In this document: positions 44,515 through 55,192 of the stretch, one piece after another
How the letters are laid out: each line of letters begins with the position of its first letter
Position numbering within the stretch: the stretch's first letter is position 1
DNA from: Halomonas socia
GTDB lineage: Bacteria; Pseudomonadota; Gammaproteobacteria; Pseudomonadales; Halomonadaceae
Reading direction: 5' to 3'
Length of the DNA stretch: 64,000 bases
Assembly: GCF_010977575.1 (NCBI RefSeq)
Contig: NZ_CP048812.1
Location: 3,286,001-3,350,000, forward strand
Program-made: the position numbers and the translations under genes
The notes under the pieces: generated by a model
The model's database searches: none
What the model was told of the DNA's origin: nothing
The model's input: the letters and a program-made list of their open reading frames with translations, nothing else

Positions 44515-46068
44515 TCAGCGGTCCAGCCAAGCGTCCTTGAAACCGTCGTTGACGCCGACGCCGGAGGTCACCAGGTCGTTGACGTCGCAGCGGTAGAGGG
44601 TCGGGAAGCCGAGCTCCATCAACCAGCCCACCGGCACGTCCTCGTGGAGAATTTCCTGGACCTCACGGTAGAGCGACTCCCGCTCTTCATCCGGGAAGGC
44701 CGTGGCCGCCTCGTTGAACAGCTCGTCGACGCGCTCGTTCTCGTAGCCGCCGACGTTGTTCCACGGCGAGCCGCGCTCGATATTGCTGGAGAGGTAGGTG
44801 CGCGAGATACCCAGCGCCGGATCACCGTACTGGTAGAGGAAGGTGAAGGCGAGGTCGTAGTCCCAGTCGCCGAGGCGCTGGTTCCAGCCGCCCACGTCGG
44901 TGGACTGGGTGCGCACGTTGATGCCCACCTCGCGCAGGTTTTGCTGCACCGCCTCGGCCCAGCGCGTCCAGGTTTCGCCGTAGGGCAGCGGCAGCAGGCG
45001 CACCTCTTCGCCGTCATAGCCCATCTCGTCGAGCAGCTCGCGGGCGCGATCCGGATCGTGGTCGTAGGGCTCCAGGCCGTCGTGCTGGAAGCGGGCGTTG
45101 GAGCCGAACGACGAGAGCGGCACATTGCCGAGCCCGTTCCAAAGCACATCGCGGGCGAATTCGCGATCCATGGCGTACATAACCGCCTGGCGGAAACGCT
45201 TGTCCTCGGTAGGCCCCTCGCGATTGTTCATCCACAGCATGGCGAAGGGGCTGAAGTACTCGTGACCCTCTTCGGTCATGCAGGTGTTGTCGAGCTCGGC
45301 CAGGCGCGGAATGTCGAAGTTCTCGACGGTGCCGTTGGGCAGTACGTCGACGGTGCCGTTCTCGTAGGCCACGGCGCGTGAGGCACCGTCGGGGATCACG
45401 TGCCAGTTGATGCCATCGAGGTAGGGCAGGTCATCCACGTAGTAGTCGTCGTTGCGCACCAGTTCGATCACCGTGCCGCGGTCCCAGTTCTCGAACTTGA
45501 AGGGGCCGGTGCCGATGGGGTGGCTGTTGTGCTCGTTATCGCGGAAGTCGGTCCCCTCGTAGAGGTGCTTGGGCACCATGGTGAAGGTGCCGGCCTCGAA
45601 GGAGAGCAGGAAGGGCCCGAAAGGCTGCTTGAGGGTGAACACCACGGTGTGGTCGCCGTCGGCCTCGATGCTCTCGACGTGGTCGAGCACGGCGCGGGCG
45701 CTGGGGTTGAGCTCGCGATGGAAGACATCGGCGGAGAACACCACGTCCTCGGCGGTGAAGGGCTCGCCGTCGTGCCAGGTCACCCCCTCGCGGAGCTGGA
45801 AGGTCCAGACCAGGCCGTCGTCATCGACGTCCCAGGATTCGGCCAGCTGTGGGCGCGGCTCCAGGTCGGTGGAGTAGCTGAGCAGGCCTTCGTAGATGTT
45901 GCCTGCCACCTTGCGGGTCGGGTCGTTCTGGATCATGCCCAGCACCAGGCCGGGCGGCTCGGGCTGGATGATGGTGTCAATGGTGCCACCGTGCCGCGGC
46001 TCGTCGGCATGCGCGCCGGAGAGGGTGAACGCCGTGGCGGCAATGGCCAGGGCCAGAGGAGTCTTCAT
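44515..46068 (-). CDS. Peptide-type ABC transporter, substrate-binding protein
   Basis: A 517-residue SBP_bac_5 protein with a Sec signal (cut near AHADEPR). It has WTFQLREGVTWHDGEPFTAEDVVFS, the cluster-C signature of peptide/opine/nickel binding proteins. First gene of a six-gene operon. The ligand is unknown; the associated M20 deacylase and oxidoreductase suggest an acylated or peptide-like amine. Confidence 0.92.
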   Translation of the reverse strand: MKTPLALAIAATAFTLSGAHADEPRHGGTIDTIIQPEPPGLVLGMIQNDPTRKVAGNIYEGLLSYSTDLEPRPQLAESWDVDDDGLVWTFQLREGVTWHDGEPFTAEDVVFSADVFHRELNPSARAVLDHVESIEADGDHTVVFTLKQPFGPFLLSFEAGTFTMVPKHLYEGTDFRDNEHNSHPIGTGPFKFENWDRGTVIELVRNDDYYVDDLPYLDGINWHVIPDGASRAVAYENGTVDVLPNGTVENFDIPRLAELDNTCMTEEGHEYFSPFAMLWMNNREGPTEDKRFRQAVMYAMDREFARDVLWNGLGNVPLSSFGSNARFQHDGLEPYDHDPDRARELLDEMGYDGEEVRLLPLPYGETWTRWAEAVQQNLREVGINVRTQSTDVGGWNQRLGDWDYDLAFTFLYQYGDPALGISRTYLSSNIERGSPWNNVGGYENERVDELFNEAATAFPDEERESLYREVQEILHEDVPVGWLMELGFPTLYRCDVNDLVTSGVGVNDGFKDAWLDR

Positions 46069-46188
46069 AGGTTACGTCCCTTGTTGTTGGTCTTGGTACG
46101 TCTTGTTTCTCTAATACGTCTTGTTGGTCGTGGTGCGTCGATGGCAAATCATCGGGTCGCCTTTGAACATAGCAACGCTCACCCAAGC

Positions 46189-46210
46189 TGTCGACAGTCG
46201 GTGGTCGACA
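46189..46210. promoter_or_regulatory. GTCGAC-type inverted repeat in the divergent promoter
   Basis: TGTCGAC (46189) and GTCGACA (46204) are complementary arms; TGTCGACA at 46189-46196 is itself an 8-bp palindrome. It lies between the ABC operon and the GntR gene and is the best operator candidate for that regulator. The same 208-bp gap has several near-repeats of ACGTCTTGTT/ACGTACC type close to the ABC promoter side. Confidence 0.5.
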
Positions 46211-46276
46211 TAGCGTGATGTTTGGCCATACTGTAAACACATTAGCGTCTCAGGATTCTGGAGCAGAGGGACTTCA

Positions 46277-46951
46277 ATGCATGCCAACCCCCCGCCTGCT
46301 GCGCCGCGGCTGCAGCAGACCAACCTCGTCGAGCAGGTGGCCGACTACCTTACCGAGGCGATCATCGCGCGCCACTACGCGCCGGGAGTGCGACTGTCGG
46401 AGGTGCAGCTGTCCCGCGAGCTGGGCGTGAGTCGCGCGCCGGTGCGCGAGGCGGCGCGGCTGCTGGAGAGCCGCGGCCTGCTGATATCGCGGCCGCGCAA
46501 GGGTTTCTACGTGCGCGAACTCATCGGCGACGACCTGGCCGATGTCTTCGACCTGCGTCTGTGCTACGAACGCCACGCTTTCGAGCTGCTGGCGGCGCGC
46601 TTCGACGATGCCGTCCACACCGAGCTATCACGGCAGGTGGAGGTCATGTGCGAGCTGGCTGCGGGGAGCGATGACGGCCGCAAGATCGAGGCCGACCTGC
46701 ACTTTCATCGCCTGGTGTTCGAGATGGCCGGCAACCGCCGCCTGCTCAAGGCCTTCGATGATCTATCCCACGAGCTGCGGCTGTGCATGGCGCTGATCGA
46801 GCGCACCCACGCCGAGCCCGAGCGCATCGCCGCCAACCACTGGCCGCTGATCGAGGCCCTGGCCAGCGGCAAGCCCGAGCGCTGCCGCGAGGCGGTGGAC
46901 TACCACATCGGCGTGGCCAGGGACTATGTGATTCAGGGGCTGGGCGCCTGA
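46277..46951 (+). CDS. GntR-family regulator (FadR/FCD type)
   Basis: A 224-residue protein: winged helix at residues 15-85 (SEVQLSRELGVSRAPVREAARLLESRGL) and a helical FCD effector domain with its metal-binding His/Asp residues (LHFHRLVFEMAGN; HWPLIEAL). FCD regulators sense small carboxylates or amino acids. Divergent from the ABC operon and 34 bp before the M20 gene, which it probably also controls. Confidence 0.9.
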   Translation: MHANPPPAAPRLQQTNLVEQVADYLTEAIIARHYAPGVRLSEVQLSRELGVSRAPVREAARLLESRGLLISRPRKGFYVRELIGDDLADVFDLRLCYERHAFELLAARFDDAVHTELSRQVEVMCELAAGSDDGRKIEADLHFHRLVFEMAGNRRLLKAFDDLSHELRLCMALIERTHAEPERIAANHWPLIEALASGKPERCREAVDYHIGVARDYVIQGLGA

Positions 46952-46985
46952 CGCGCCAGCTGCAACCGAGCGCCGGGGAGGGACG

Positions 46986-48260
46986 ATGTCGAGCGAGCAA
47001 CTGAGTGAGCGTGAACAGCGTGTGCTCGAGCAGTGCGATGCCTGCTTCGAGGAGACCCTGGCCTTGACCGAAACCCTGGTGCGTGAATACAGCGTGCTTG
47101 GCCAGGAGCAGGGCGTGCTGACGGCGATGGAAGCAGCACTTACGCGGCTCGATCTGCCGGTGGAGCGGGTGGCGATGGATGAGCCGAGCCTGCTGCAGCA
47201 CTCCCAGCATGCGCCAGTGGCGTGGTCCGGCGCCGGCCGTTACTGCCTGGTCTCGGCACTGAATCGCAACGCCCCCGGGCCGCACCTGGTGTTCAACGGC
47301 CATCTCGACGTGGTGCCGGCAGAGCCCATCGACACCTGGTCTCGGCCGCCCTGGCAGCCCTGGCGGCGGGATGGCTGGCTGTACGGACGCGGCGCCGGCG
47401 ACATGAAGGCGGGAGTGGCGGCGATGGTCATGGCGGTGGTGGCGGTGCGGCGTGCCGGCGTCGCCATCGACACACCGCTGACGCTGCAGGCCGTGATCGA
47501 GGAGGAGTGCAGCGGCAACGGCGCGCTGGCCTGCGTCAATGCCGGCCACGGCGGCGATTTCGTGTTGATTCCCGAGCCCTTCGGGCCGCGCCTCTACGCC
47601 GGCCAGACCGGTGTGGTGCGCTTCCGGATACGCGTCGATGGCGTGCCGGCCCATGTGCTCGACCCCGCGTCCGGCAGCGATGCCATCGACACCATGCAGC
47701 GGCTGATCCCGGCGCTCAGGGCGTTCGAGGATGAACTCAACGCCGAGCGCGAGCCGCCCTACGACGCCTACGCGCGGCCCTTCAGCCTCAACATCGGCCG
47801 CTTCGATGGCGGTAACTGGGCCTCCAGCGTAGCCGCCCATGCGGAAATCGAGGGGCGGGTCGGTTTTGCGCCGGGGGTGGCGCCTGAGCAGATCATGCAG
47901 CGCTTCGAGGACTGCGTGGCTCGCGCGCATCGCGAGCTGGGGCTGGTCGGTGAGGCGCCACGGGTCGAATTTCACGGCTTTCGCTCGCCGGGGCATCTGG
48001 TCGACCTCGCGGCGCCGGGTATCGGGCTGCTCGAGGAGTGCCACCGGACGCTGACCGGCCGCGATCCGGAACACTACCTCTCTACCTGCATCACCGACCT
48101 GTGCGCCTTCCACGTTGCGGGCGGCGTGCCGGGTAGCTGCTACGGGCCGGTAGCGGAACGCATCCACGGCATCGATGAGCGGGTCGACATCGAGTCGATC
48201 CGCCATACCCTCAAGGCCTATGCGCTATTCGTGTGCCGCTGGCAGCAGGGGGCCGACTAG
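46986..48260 (+). CDS. M20-family deacylase/peptidase (ArgE/DapE-like)
   Basis: A 424-residue di-zinc amidohydrolase. GHLDVVP and GRGAGDMKAG carry the first metal ligands and base region, EEECSGNGA the catalytic Glu pair; a dimerisation lid domain sits in the middle. It removes acyl groups from N-acylated amino acids or cleaves dipeptides. No signal, so the substrate is imported first, presumably by the neighbouring ABC system. Confidence 0.9.
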   Translation: MSSEQLSEREQRVLEQCDACFEETLALTETLVREYSVLGQEQGVLTAMEAALTRLDLPVERVAMDEPSLLQHSQHAPVAWSGAGRYCLVSALNRNAPGPHLVFNGHLDVVPAEPIDTWSRPPWQPWRRDGWLYGRGAGDMKAGVAAMVMAVVAVRRAGVAIDTPLTLQAVIEEECSGNGALACVNAGHGGDFVLIPEPFGPRLYAGQTGVVRFRIRVDGVPAHVLDPASGSDAIDTMQRLIPALRAFEDELNAEREPPYDAYARPFSLNIGRFDGGNWASSVAAHAEIEGRVGFAPGVAPEQIMQRFEDCVARAHRELGLVGEAPRVEFHGFRSPGHLVDLAAPGIGLLEECHRTLTGRDPEHYLSTCITDLCAFHVAGGVPGSCYGPVAERIHGIDERVDIESIRHTLKAYALFVCRWQQGAD

Positions 48261-48283
48261 CCCCCAGCCACGCGAGCCCGCGA

Positions 48284-48466
48284 TCAGCGGGCCGGCATGG
48301 GCTGGGGGATCGCCTTGGGCGAGACGAAGCTGGCCGTCTCGATGCGCGCAAGGCCGGTGGCGGAGAGGGCGTCGATCAGGCGTATCTTGTCTACGGTGGG
48401 CACAAAATCGGCTTCGATCTGCAGCCCGTCGCGGGGCGCCACCTCGTTGATCTGTAATGAAGGCAT
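48284..48466 (-). pseudogene. Truncated HMG-CoA lyase-like gene
   Basis: A 60-codon frame with [17 protein letters not shown] and [15 protein letters not shown], the first 55 residues of HMG-CoA-lyase-type enzymes, then a stop. The metal His pair and the active-site Cys are missing. It has a GGGGAG site and follows a CaiB CoA-transferase; such pairs normally form acyl-CoA lyase modules, so the second half was lost. Confidence 0.8.
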
Positions 48467-48481
48467 GGAAGCTCCCCGGGG

Positions 48482-49687
48482 TTAGATGATGCCGGCGCTG
48501 CGTAGCTTGGCGCGGGTCTCGTCATCAATGCCCAGCTCGTCAAGCACCTCCTCGGTATGCTGGCCCAGGGCCGGGCCGCCATCGCCGAGCCGGCCCGGGG
48601 TGGCACTGAGTCGGGGCAGTACGCCGGGGACCTTGAGCGGGCCGCCGCTGGGGCGGGTGATGGTCTGAATCATCTCTCGGGCCAGGTAGTGCGGGTCGCT
48701 GGCAATGTCGGCAGCGGTATAGGGAAAGCCCGCAGGCACCCGGGCGGCATCCAGAGCGGCGAGAATCTCGTCGCGACCGAGGGTCAGACTCCAGGCCTCG
48801 ATGGCAGCATCGATCTCGGCGGCGCGGCGGCTGCGACCGTCGTTGTGAGCCAGCGCCGGGTCCTCGGCCAGATCGTCGCGCTCGATCACCTGCATCAGGC
48901 GCTTGAAGATGCTGTCGCCGTTGCCGGCAATCAGCACGAAGTCGCCGTCGCGGGTGCGGTAGGCATTCGACGGCGTGATGCCGGGCAGGGCGCTGCCACT
49001 GGGCTCCCGCACCTGAGCGATGGCGTCGTACTCGGGTAGCAGGCTCTCCATCATGGCGAACACAGATTCGTAGAGCGCCACGTCGATCTCCTGGCCGAGC
49101 CCGCTGCGGCCTCGCTCCTGCAGTGCGAGCAGAGTCCCGATCACCGCGTAGAGGGCGGAGAGGGAGTCGCCGATGCTCACTCCGACCCGCACCGAGGGTT
49201 CACCAGGGTGGCCGGTGAGGTAGCGCAGCCCGCCCATGGCTTCGCCGATCACCCCGAAGCCGGGCTTGTCGCGGTAAGGACCGGTCTGGCCGTAGCCAGA
49301 GATCCGTACCATGATCAGTCGCGGGTTGAAGGCGGCGAGTGCCTCATAGCCGAGCCCCCATCCTTCAAGCGTACCGGGGCGGAAATTCTCGACCAGCACA
49401 TCGGCCTCATGAACCAGGCGACGGACCAGGTCCTGGCCCTGGGGTGCACGCAAGTCGAGTGACACCGAGCGCTTGGTGCGGCTCTGGACGTGCCACCAGA
49501 GGGAGGTGCCATCCTCGATGATTCGCCATTTGCGAAGAGGATCGCCGGTGCCGGGTGGCTCGATCTTGATCACGTCGGCGCCAAATTCACCTAGCAGCTT
49601 GGTGGCAAAGGGGCCAGCAATGAGCTGGCCGAGTTCGAGAACCTTGAGCCCGGCTAGGGGAAGCTGACGAGTCTCGGCTGCTGTCAT
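48482..49687 (-). CDS. CaiB/BaiF-family (class III) CoA-transferase
   Basis: A 401-residue protein: LELGQLIAGPFATKLLGEFGADVIKIEPPG at the N-terminus, NFRPGTLEGWGLGYEAL, GYGQTGPYRDKPGF, and the catalytic Asp expected near residue 170. Moves CoA between carboxylic acids. The paired lyase gene downstream is broken, so the pathway here may be incomplete. Confidence 0.9.
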   Translation of the reverse strand: MTAAETRQLPLAGLKVLELGQLIAGPFATKLLGEFGADVIKIEPPGTGDPLRKWRIIEDGTSLWWHVQSRTKRSVSLDLRAPQGQDLVRRLVHEADVLVENFRPGTLEGWGLGYEALAAFNPRLIMVRISGYGQTGPYRDKPGFGVIGEAMGGLRYLTGHPGEPSVRVGVSIGDSLSALYAVIGTLLALQERGRSGLGQEIDVALYESVFAMMESLLPEYDAIAQVREPSGSALPGITPSNAYRTRDGDFVLIAGNGDSIFKRLMQVIERDDLAEDPALAHNDGRSRRAAEIDAAIEAWSLTLGRDEILAALDAARVPAGFPYTAADIASDPHYLAREMIQTITRPSGGPLKVPGVLPRLSATPGRLGDGGPALGQHTEEVLDELGIDDETRAKLRSAGII

Positions 49688-49777
49688 TGAAGTACTCCTT
49701 GGCGGCTTGTCACTCAGGATGACGCCTCGAACGGGCGCGAGACAATTAGGCGATGGTGATCTCGGGCTTCGTCAATC

Positions 49778-50800
<1,023 letters not shown>

Positions 50801-50834
50801 TCAACCATAATCACAACATTAAAGGGAGAGTCTG

Positions 50835-51812
50835 ATGCAAAAATCACTGCTCGCCACCCTGATCGCTGCCGGTATGCTGGCAGTGGCCCCTCATTCCTTG
50901 GCAAATACCATTGAGATTCAGGTCAACAACACCATGAGCGAGGGCGGCTCCGAAAGCGATGCCGTCGAGCGCTTTGCCGAGTATCTGGAAGAGCATGCCC
51001 CGGGCCGATTCGATGTGCGACCCTTCCTCGCCGGTTCCCTGGGCGGTGAGAACTCGGTACTCGAGTTGCTCAATCTCGGTCAGACCCAGATATCGATCAC
51101 CGGCGGCAACTGGCGTCAGCAGTACGCCGAGGAGTATGACGCCATTACCGTGCCGTTCGTTTTCTCTACCTGGGAGGAGGTCGACGCCTTCATGGAGAGT
51201 CCTTCTGGCCAGCGGCTGATCGAGCAGGCCGAGGAGCGCGGAGGGCTGAAGTACTTCGGCACCCAGCATCGCGGGCCTCGCCACATGACTGCCAACCAGC
51301 CGATTCACTCACCGGATGACCTCGAGGGGTTCCGCCTCCGCCTGCCGTCGCTGCCGGTATGGCTGGAGGTCTGGGAAGAGATCGGCGCCCAGGTCGTCAA
51401 TGTGCCGGCGCCGGAGATCTACCTGTCGATGCAGACCGGTCAGGTCGATGGCCACGAGAACTCCCTTTCTTCGCCTTACACTCGCCAGCTGTGGGAGGTG
51501 CAGGACCACATCATCCTCACCAGCCATGTGCAGTTCCCCTGGAACTGGGTGGCCAGCAGCCAGTGGTGGGAAGGTCTCGATGCTGACGACCAGGAGCTGA
51601 TTAGCGAGGCGATCCATGTCGCCCGCGAATACGGCACCGAGCGTGAACGTGAACTCGACGAGTACTACCTGGAGCAGCTCGAGGAGCGTGGCATGACAAT
51701 TATCGAGCCGGAAATCGATGCTTTCCGCGATGCCGCCATGCCGGCCATCGAGCGACTGCTAGAGGAAATGGCCGATGGGGTGATGGAAGATGCTCTCGGC
51801 GATGATGCCTGA
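50835..51812 (+). CDS. TRAP transporter substrate-binding protein (DctP type)
   Basis: A 325-residue periplasmic protein with a signal cut near SLANTIE. GGLKYFGTQHRGPRHMT and LEGFRLRLPSLPVWLEVWEEIGAQVV are DctP motifs; the Arg in FRLRLP would contact a substrate carboxylate. A GGGAGAG site precedes it. First gene of an eight-gene operon. Confidence 0.92.
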   Translation: MQKSLLATLIAAGMLAVAPHSLANTIEIQVNNTMSEGGSESDAVERFAEYLEEHAPGRFDVRPFLAGSLGGENSVLELLNLGQTQISITGGNWRQQYAEEYDAITVPFVFSTWEEVDAFMESPSGQRLIEQAEERGGLKYFGTQHRGPRHMTANQPIHSPDDLEGFRLRLPSLPVWLEVWEEIGAQVVNVPAPEIYLSMQTGQVDGHENSLSSPYTRQLWEVQDHIILTSHVQFPWNWVASSQWWEGLDADDQELISEAIHVAREYGTERERELDEYYLEQLEERGMTIIEPEIDAFRDAAMPAIERLLEEMADGVMEDALGDDA

Positions 51813-51897
51813 CGCGTTTTCACTATGAGCGGCAACAGCGGCGACCTTGCGGGGCGCCGCTGCTGCATTGTGAACAACCTCCGAGGAGGAGTCTGCC

Positions 51898-52440
51898 GTG
51901 TCCCGTTCCCCAATGCCGCCCGTCGCCACCCTGGACCGGGTGGCCTTTTATCTTTTGCGGGGGCTGACCTTGGGTTGCGATATCCTGGGTGTATTGCTGC
52001 TGGCAGGGGTGTTGCTGCTGCTGTCTGGCGCCGTGGTGGCTCGCGACCTGCTCGGTCTGGGGATGCCCTGGTCCGAGGAGGTTGCCTCGATGCTGGCCAT
52101 CTATGCGATCGGGTTCGGTTCGCTCTCAGCCTGGGTGCGTGGCGAGCACCTGGTCGTGGATCTGTTCAGTCACCGTCTTGCCGGAGTGGCGCGCGACTTG
52201 CAGTATCGGCTCGTCGCGCTGCTCTCCTGCGGCTTTTTCGTGCTCGCCGCCTGGGGGGCCTGGATCATGGTGGGTGCCAGTGCCAACAATCGCACCGTGT
52301 CGCTGGGTATCAGCTTTAGTTATCTCTACCTGGGCATCCTGATTGGCTTTGCTGGTATGGCGGTGCTGTCGGCCTGGCAAGTGCTGCGTGGCCCGGTCGA
52401 TTGGCGACCCATGGCAGACATGGACGAGGAGGGCGCCTGA
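51898..52440 (+). CDS. TRAP transporter small permease (DctQ type)
   Basis: A 180-residue four-helix protein starting at GTG with GGAGGAG. PWSEEVASMLAIYAIGFGSL is the conserved DctQ core. Its stop overlaps the ATG of the large permease (TGATG). Confidence 0.9.
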   Translation: MSRSPMPPVATLDRVAFYLLRGLTLGCDILGVLLLAGVLLLLSGAVVARDLLGLGMPWSEEVASMLAIYAIGFGSLSAWVRGEHLVVDLFSHRLAGVARDLQYRLVALLSCGFFVLAAWGAWIMVGASANNRTVSLGISFSYLYLGILIGFAGMAVLSAWQVLRGPVDWRPMADMDEEGA

Positions 52441-53734
52441 TGCTTGAACTGATCATCTTTGTCGGTGCCCTGCTGCTGTTGATGGCCATTGGCCTACCCG
52501 TCGTCGTGGCGATCGGGATGACCTCCTTCATTGCACTGGCGGTGACCAGTGCCACCGGATTGTCGGTGGAACTGATGTCGCTACGCATGGTGCAGACGCT
52601 GAACAATTACACCCTGCTAGCGATACCACTGTTCATCCTGGCCGCCAATATTATGAACTCGGGTTCCACGACCTCGCGAATCTTCGATTTTGCCACTGCT
52701 CTGGTCGGCTTTACCAAAGGGGGCTGGGGCACGCCAATGTGGTGGCCAGTTCGCTGTTCGCCACCATGTCGGGTACTGCGGTGGCAGATGCCGCCGGTCT
52801 TGGCAGCGTCGAGATCAAGGCGATGAAGGAGCGCGGCTACGATCTGGGCTATTCGACGGGTATTACCGCTGCCTCCAGCGTGATTGGCCCGATTCTGCCG
52901 CCCTCCATCGCCCTGGTGGTATATGGCTGGCTGGCCAATGTCAGTATTGGTGCGCTGTTTATGGCCGGTCTGGTGCCAGGGATCCTGATGGCGTTGATGT
53001 TGATGGGGTTGACCGTGGCACTGGCGGCCACCAATCGAGTGGCGATGCCTGCACCGACACCCTTCTTGGCAAGCGAGGTGCTGCGCACCGGACGGCGGGC
53101 GATTCTGCCGCTGGTGATGCCGGCGATCATCGTCGGCGGTATCTGGAGCGGTTTCTTCTCCCCCACAGAGGCTGGGGCGGTGGCCTCTCTCTACGCCTTG
53201 GTCCTTGGTGGCTTGATCTACCGCGATCTTGGTCTGATCGATCTCTATCGTGCCTTCCGCCGCACGCTAATGTTCAGCACGGCGATCCTGCTGATTATCG
53301 CGGTATCGAGCTTCTATGGCTGGCTGCTGGTACGGATAGGCATTCCACAGGCGTTGGCTGGCGAGGTGGCAGGGCTGGAGGTATCGACCCTGGTGCTGCT
53401 GCTGGGCTTTGCGCTTTTCTTCCTGCTGATTGGCTGTTTCATGTCGGTGATCGAGAGCATCCTGATTTTTACACCGATCGTGGTGCCGGCGGCGCTGGCG
53501 GCGGGGCTCGATCCACTGCATTTCGGTATCGTGATGGTCATCACACTCTCGGTGGGCGTGGTGACGCCGCCATTCGGCACGGTGTTGTTCCTGATGGTAG
53601 GGATTACTCGTTTGCGCTACGGTCAGGTGGTGATGTCGGTACTGCCTTTCCTGGTGCCGATCTTCGCGACTATCGTGATCCTGATTGCCTTCCCGGCTCT
53701 GGTGACCTGGTTACCGGCGCGACTGGGGTACTGA
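52440..53734 (+). pseudogene. TRAP transporter large permease (DctM type), frameshifted
   Basis: The frame from 52440 gives LIIFVGALLLLMAIGLPVV to FDFATALVGFTKGGWG, then shifts at about 52726-52731. The next frame continues VVASSLFATMSGTAVADAAGLG and the rest of a DctM. Adding one base in the GGGGC-ACGCC stretch restores a protein of about 430 residues. Either the transporter is dead or the base is a sequencing error; everything else, including PxxxP motifs, is intact. Confidence 0.8.
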
Positions 53735-53737
53735 CCA

Positions 53738-54781
53738 GTGACGACTATGCAACTCTATTATCACCCCGACCAGGCGCACCACGCGCCGCCGAGTTTTCTG
53801 CTGCGCGGCCGTGCGGTGGCCTCGCCGGAGGGCCCCGAGCGCGCTACGCTGCTGAGCGAGGGGCTGGCCTCGCTGGGGTTTACGCTGGACGCCCCGGCGC
53901 AAACCGATAGCCCGCGGCTGCGCGAGCGGCTGGCGCGCATTCATACGCCGCGCTATCTCGCATTTCTCGAGACCATTCACGCCCGCTGGCAGGCGCTGCC
54001 GGATGCCGCCGAGATCGTCGCACCCAACGTCCACCCCTGCGGCGGCGGTCATCACTACCCGCGCCACCCGGTGGGTCAGGTGGGCTGGCATATGCACGAC
54101 ATGGCCTGCCCGATGACCGCCGACAGCTTCGCCGGCATCATCGCCAATGCCGCGGTGGCCGAGGCGGCCACCGAGCAGGTGGCCAACGGCGCCCCCAGCG
54201 CCTACGCGCTGTGCCGGCCTCCTGGGCACCACGCCGGTCCCGAGCGGGCCGGCGGTTTCTGCTTCCTCAACAATACCGCGCTGGCCGCCACGGTGCTGCG
54301 TGAGCAGCATGCGCGGGTGGCGATCCTCGACGTCGACCTGCATCATGGCAACGGTACCCAGGATATTTTCTACGCCCGCGGCGATGTGTGGACAGGTTCG
54401 CTGCACGCCGACCCGGCAGATTTCTATCCGTTCTTCTGGGGTGGCGCCGACGAGACCGGCGAGGGCGAAGGGGCCGGCGCCAATCTCAATATCCCGTTAC
54501 CTTTGGGCAGCGACGCAGGGAGCTTCATGGCTGCGCTGGAACGTCTTGTCGAGGCCATGCAGGCGTTTCGCCCCACGGCGCTGGTGGTGGCGCTGGGGCT
54601 CGATGCCCACCGGGCCGATCCGCTGGCCGGATTGGCCCTGGAGACCGAGGACTTTACGCCACTGGGGCAGCGTTTGGCAGCCATCGGGCTGCCGACGGTG
54701 ATCGTCCAGGAGGGCGGTTATCCTACCCGGTATCTGGGAGCCAACCTGGCCGCGTTCATGTACGGCTACTGTCACTCCTGA
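53738..54781 (+). CDS. Acetylpolyamine-amidohydrolase-like deacetylase (HDAC family)
   Basis: A 347-residue arginase/HDAC-fold enzyme. Active-site His164-His165 in PPGHHAG, zinc ligands in ILDVDLHHGN (Asp200, His202), a late Asp in GLDAHRADP and a Tyr in EGGYP. Bacterial members remove acetyl groups from polyamines or other N-acetyl amines. A GTG at 53738 starts 3 bp after dctM. Cytosolic, so it would act on imported substrate. Confidence 0.87.
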   Translation: MTTMQLYYHPDQAHHAPPSFLLRGRAVASPEGPERATLLSEGLASLGFTLDAPAQTDSPRLRERLARIHTPRYLAFLETIHARWQALPDAAEIVAPNVHPCGGGHHYPRHPVGQVGWHMHDMACPMTADSFAGIIANAAVAEAATEQVANGAPSAYALCRPPGHHAGPERAGGFCFLNNTALAATVLREQHARVAILDVDLHHGNGTQDIFYARGDVWTGSLHADPADFYPFFWGGADETGEGEGAGANLNIPLPLGSDAGSFMAALERLVEAMQAFRPTALVVALGLDAHRADPLAGLALETEDFTPLGQRLAAIGLPTVIVQEGGYPTRYLGANLAAFMYGYCHS

Positions 54782-54834
54782 GTCTTTTCATCCGCTTGGC
54801 CCCTGGTGGCCAGCCCATCATGAGAGAGCAGCAT

Positions 54835-55191
54835 ATGAGCATCCAGTATCACGACAGCAACACCCGCATGAGCCAGGCCACCTTGCATAATGGCACCGTC
54901 TACCTGGCCGGCCAGGTGCCGGACGATCCCAGCGCCGACATGCGTGGCCAGACCGAGCAGGTGCTGGCCAAGATCGAGCGCCTGCTGGCTGGCGCCGGTA
55001 CCTCCAAGGAGCATCTGCTCAGCGCCCAGATCTGGGTCACCAGCATGGCCGAGTTCGACCAGATGAATGCCGCCTGGGACGCCTGGGTGGTGCCCGGCCG
55101 CCCGCCGGTGCGCGCCGCCACCGAAGCCAAGCTGGCCAAGCCCGAGTGGAAGGTCGAGATCATGGTCATCGCGGCGATTCCGGGGGCCTGA
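54835..55191 (+). CDS. RidA-family enamine/imine deaminase
   Basis: A 118-residue YjgF/RidA protein: VYLAGQVPDD, LLSAQIWVT and PGRPPVRAATEAKLA with the Arg that binds carboxylates and a final Glu. RidA hydrolyses reactive imines released by PLP enzymes or flavin oxidases, which fits the DadA-like gene in the same operon. Confidence 0.9.
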   Translation: MSIQYHDSNTRMSQATLHNGTVYLAGQVPDDPSADMRGQTEQVLAKIERLLAGAGTSKEHLLSAQIWVTSMAEFDQMNAAWDAWVVPGRPPVRAATEAKLAKPEWKVEIMVIAAIPGA

Positions 55192-55192
55192 T

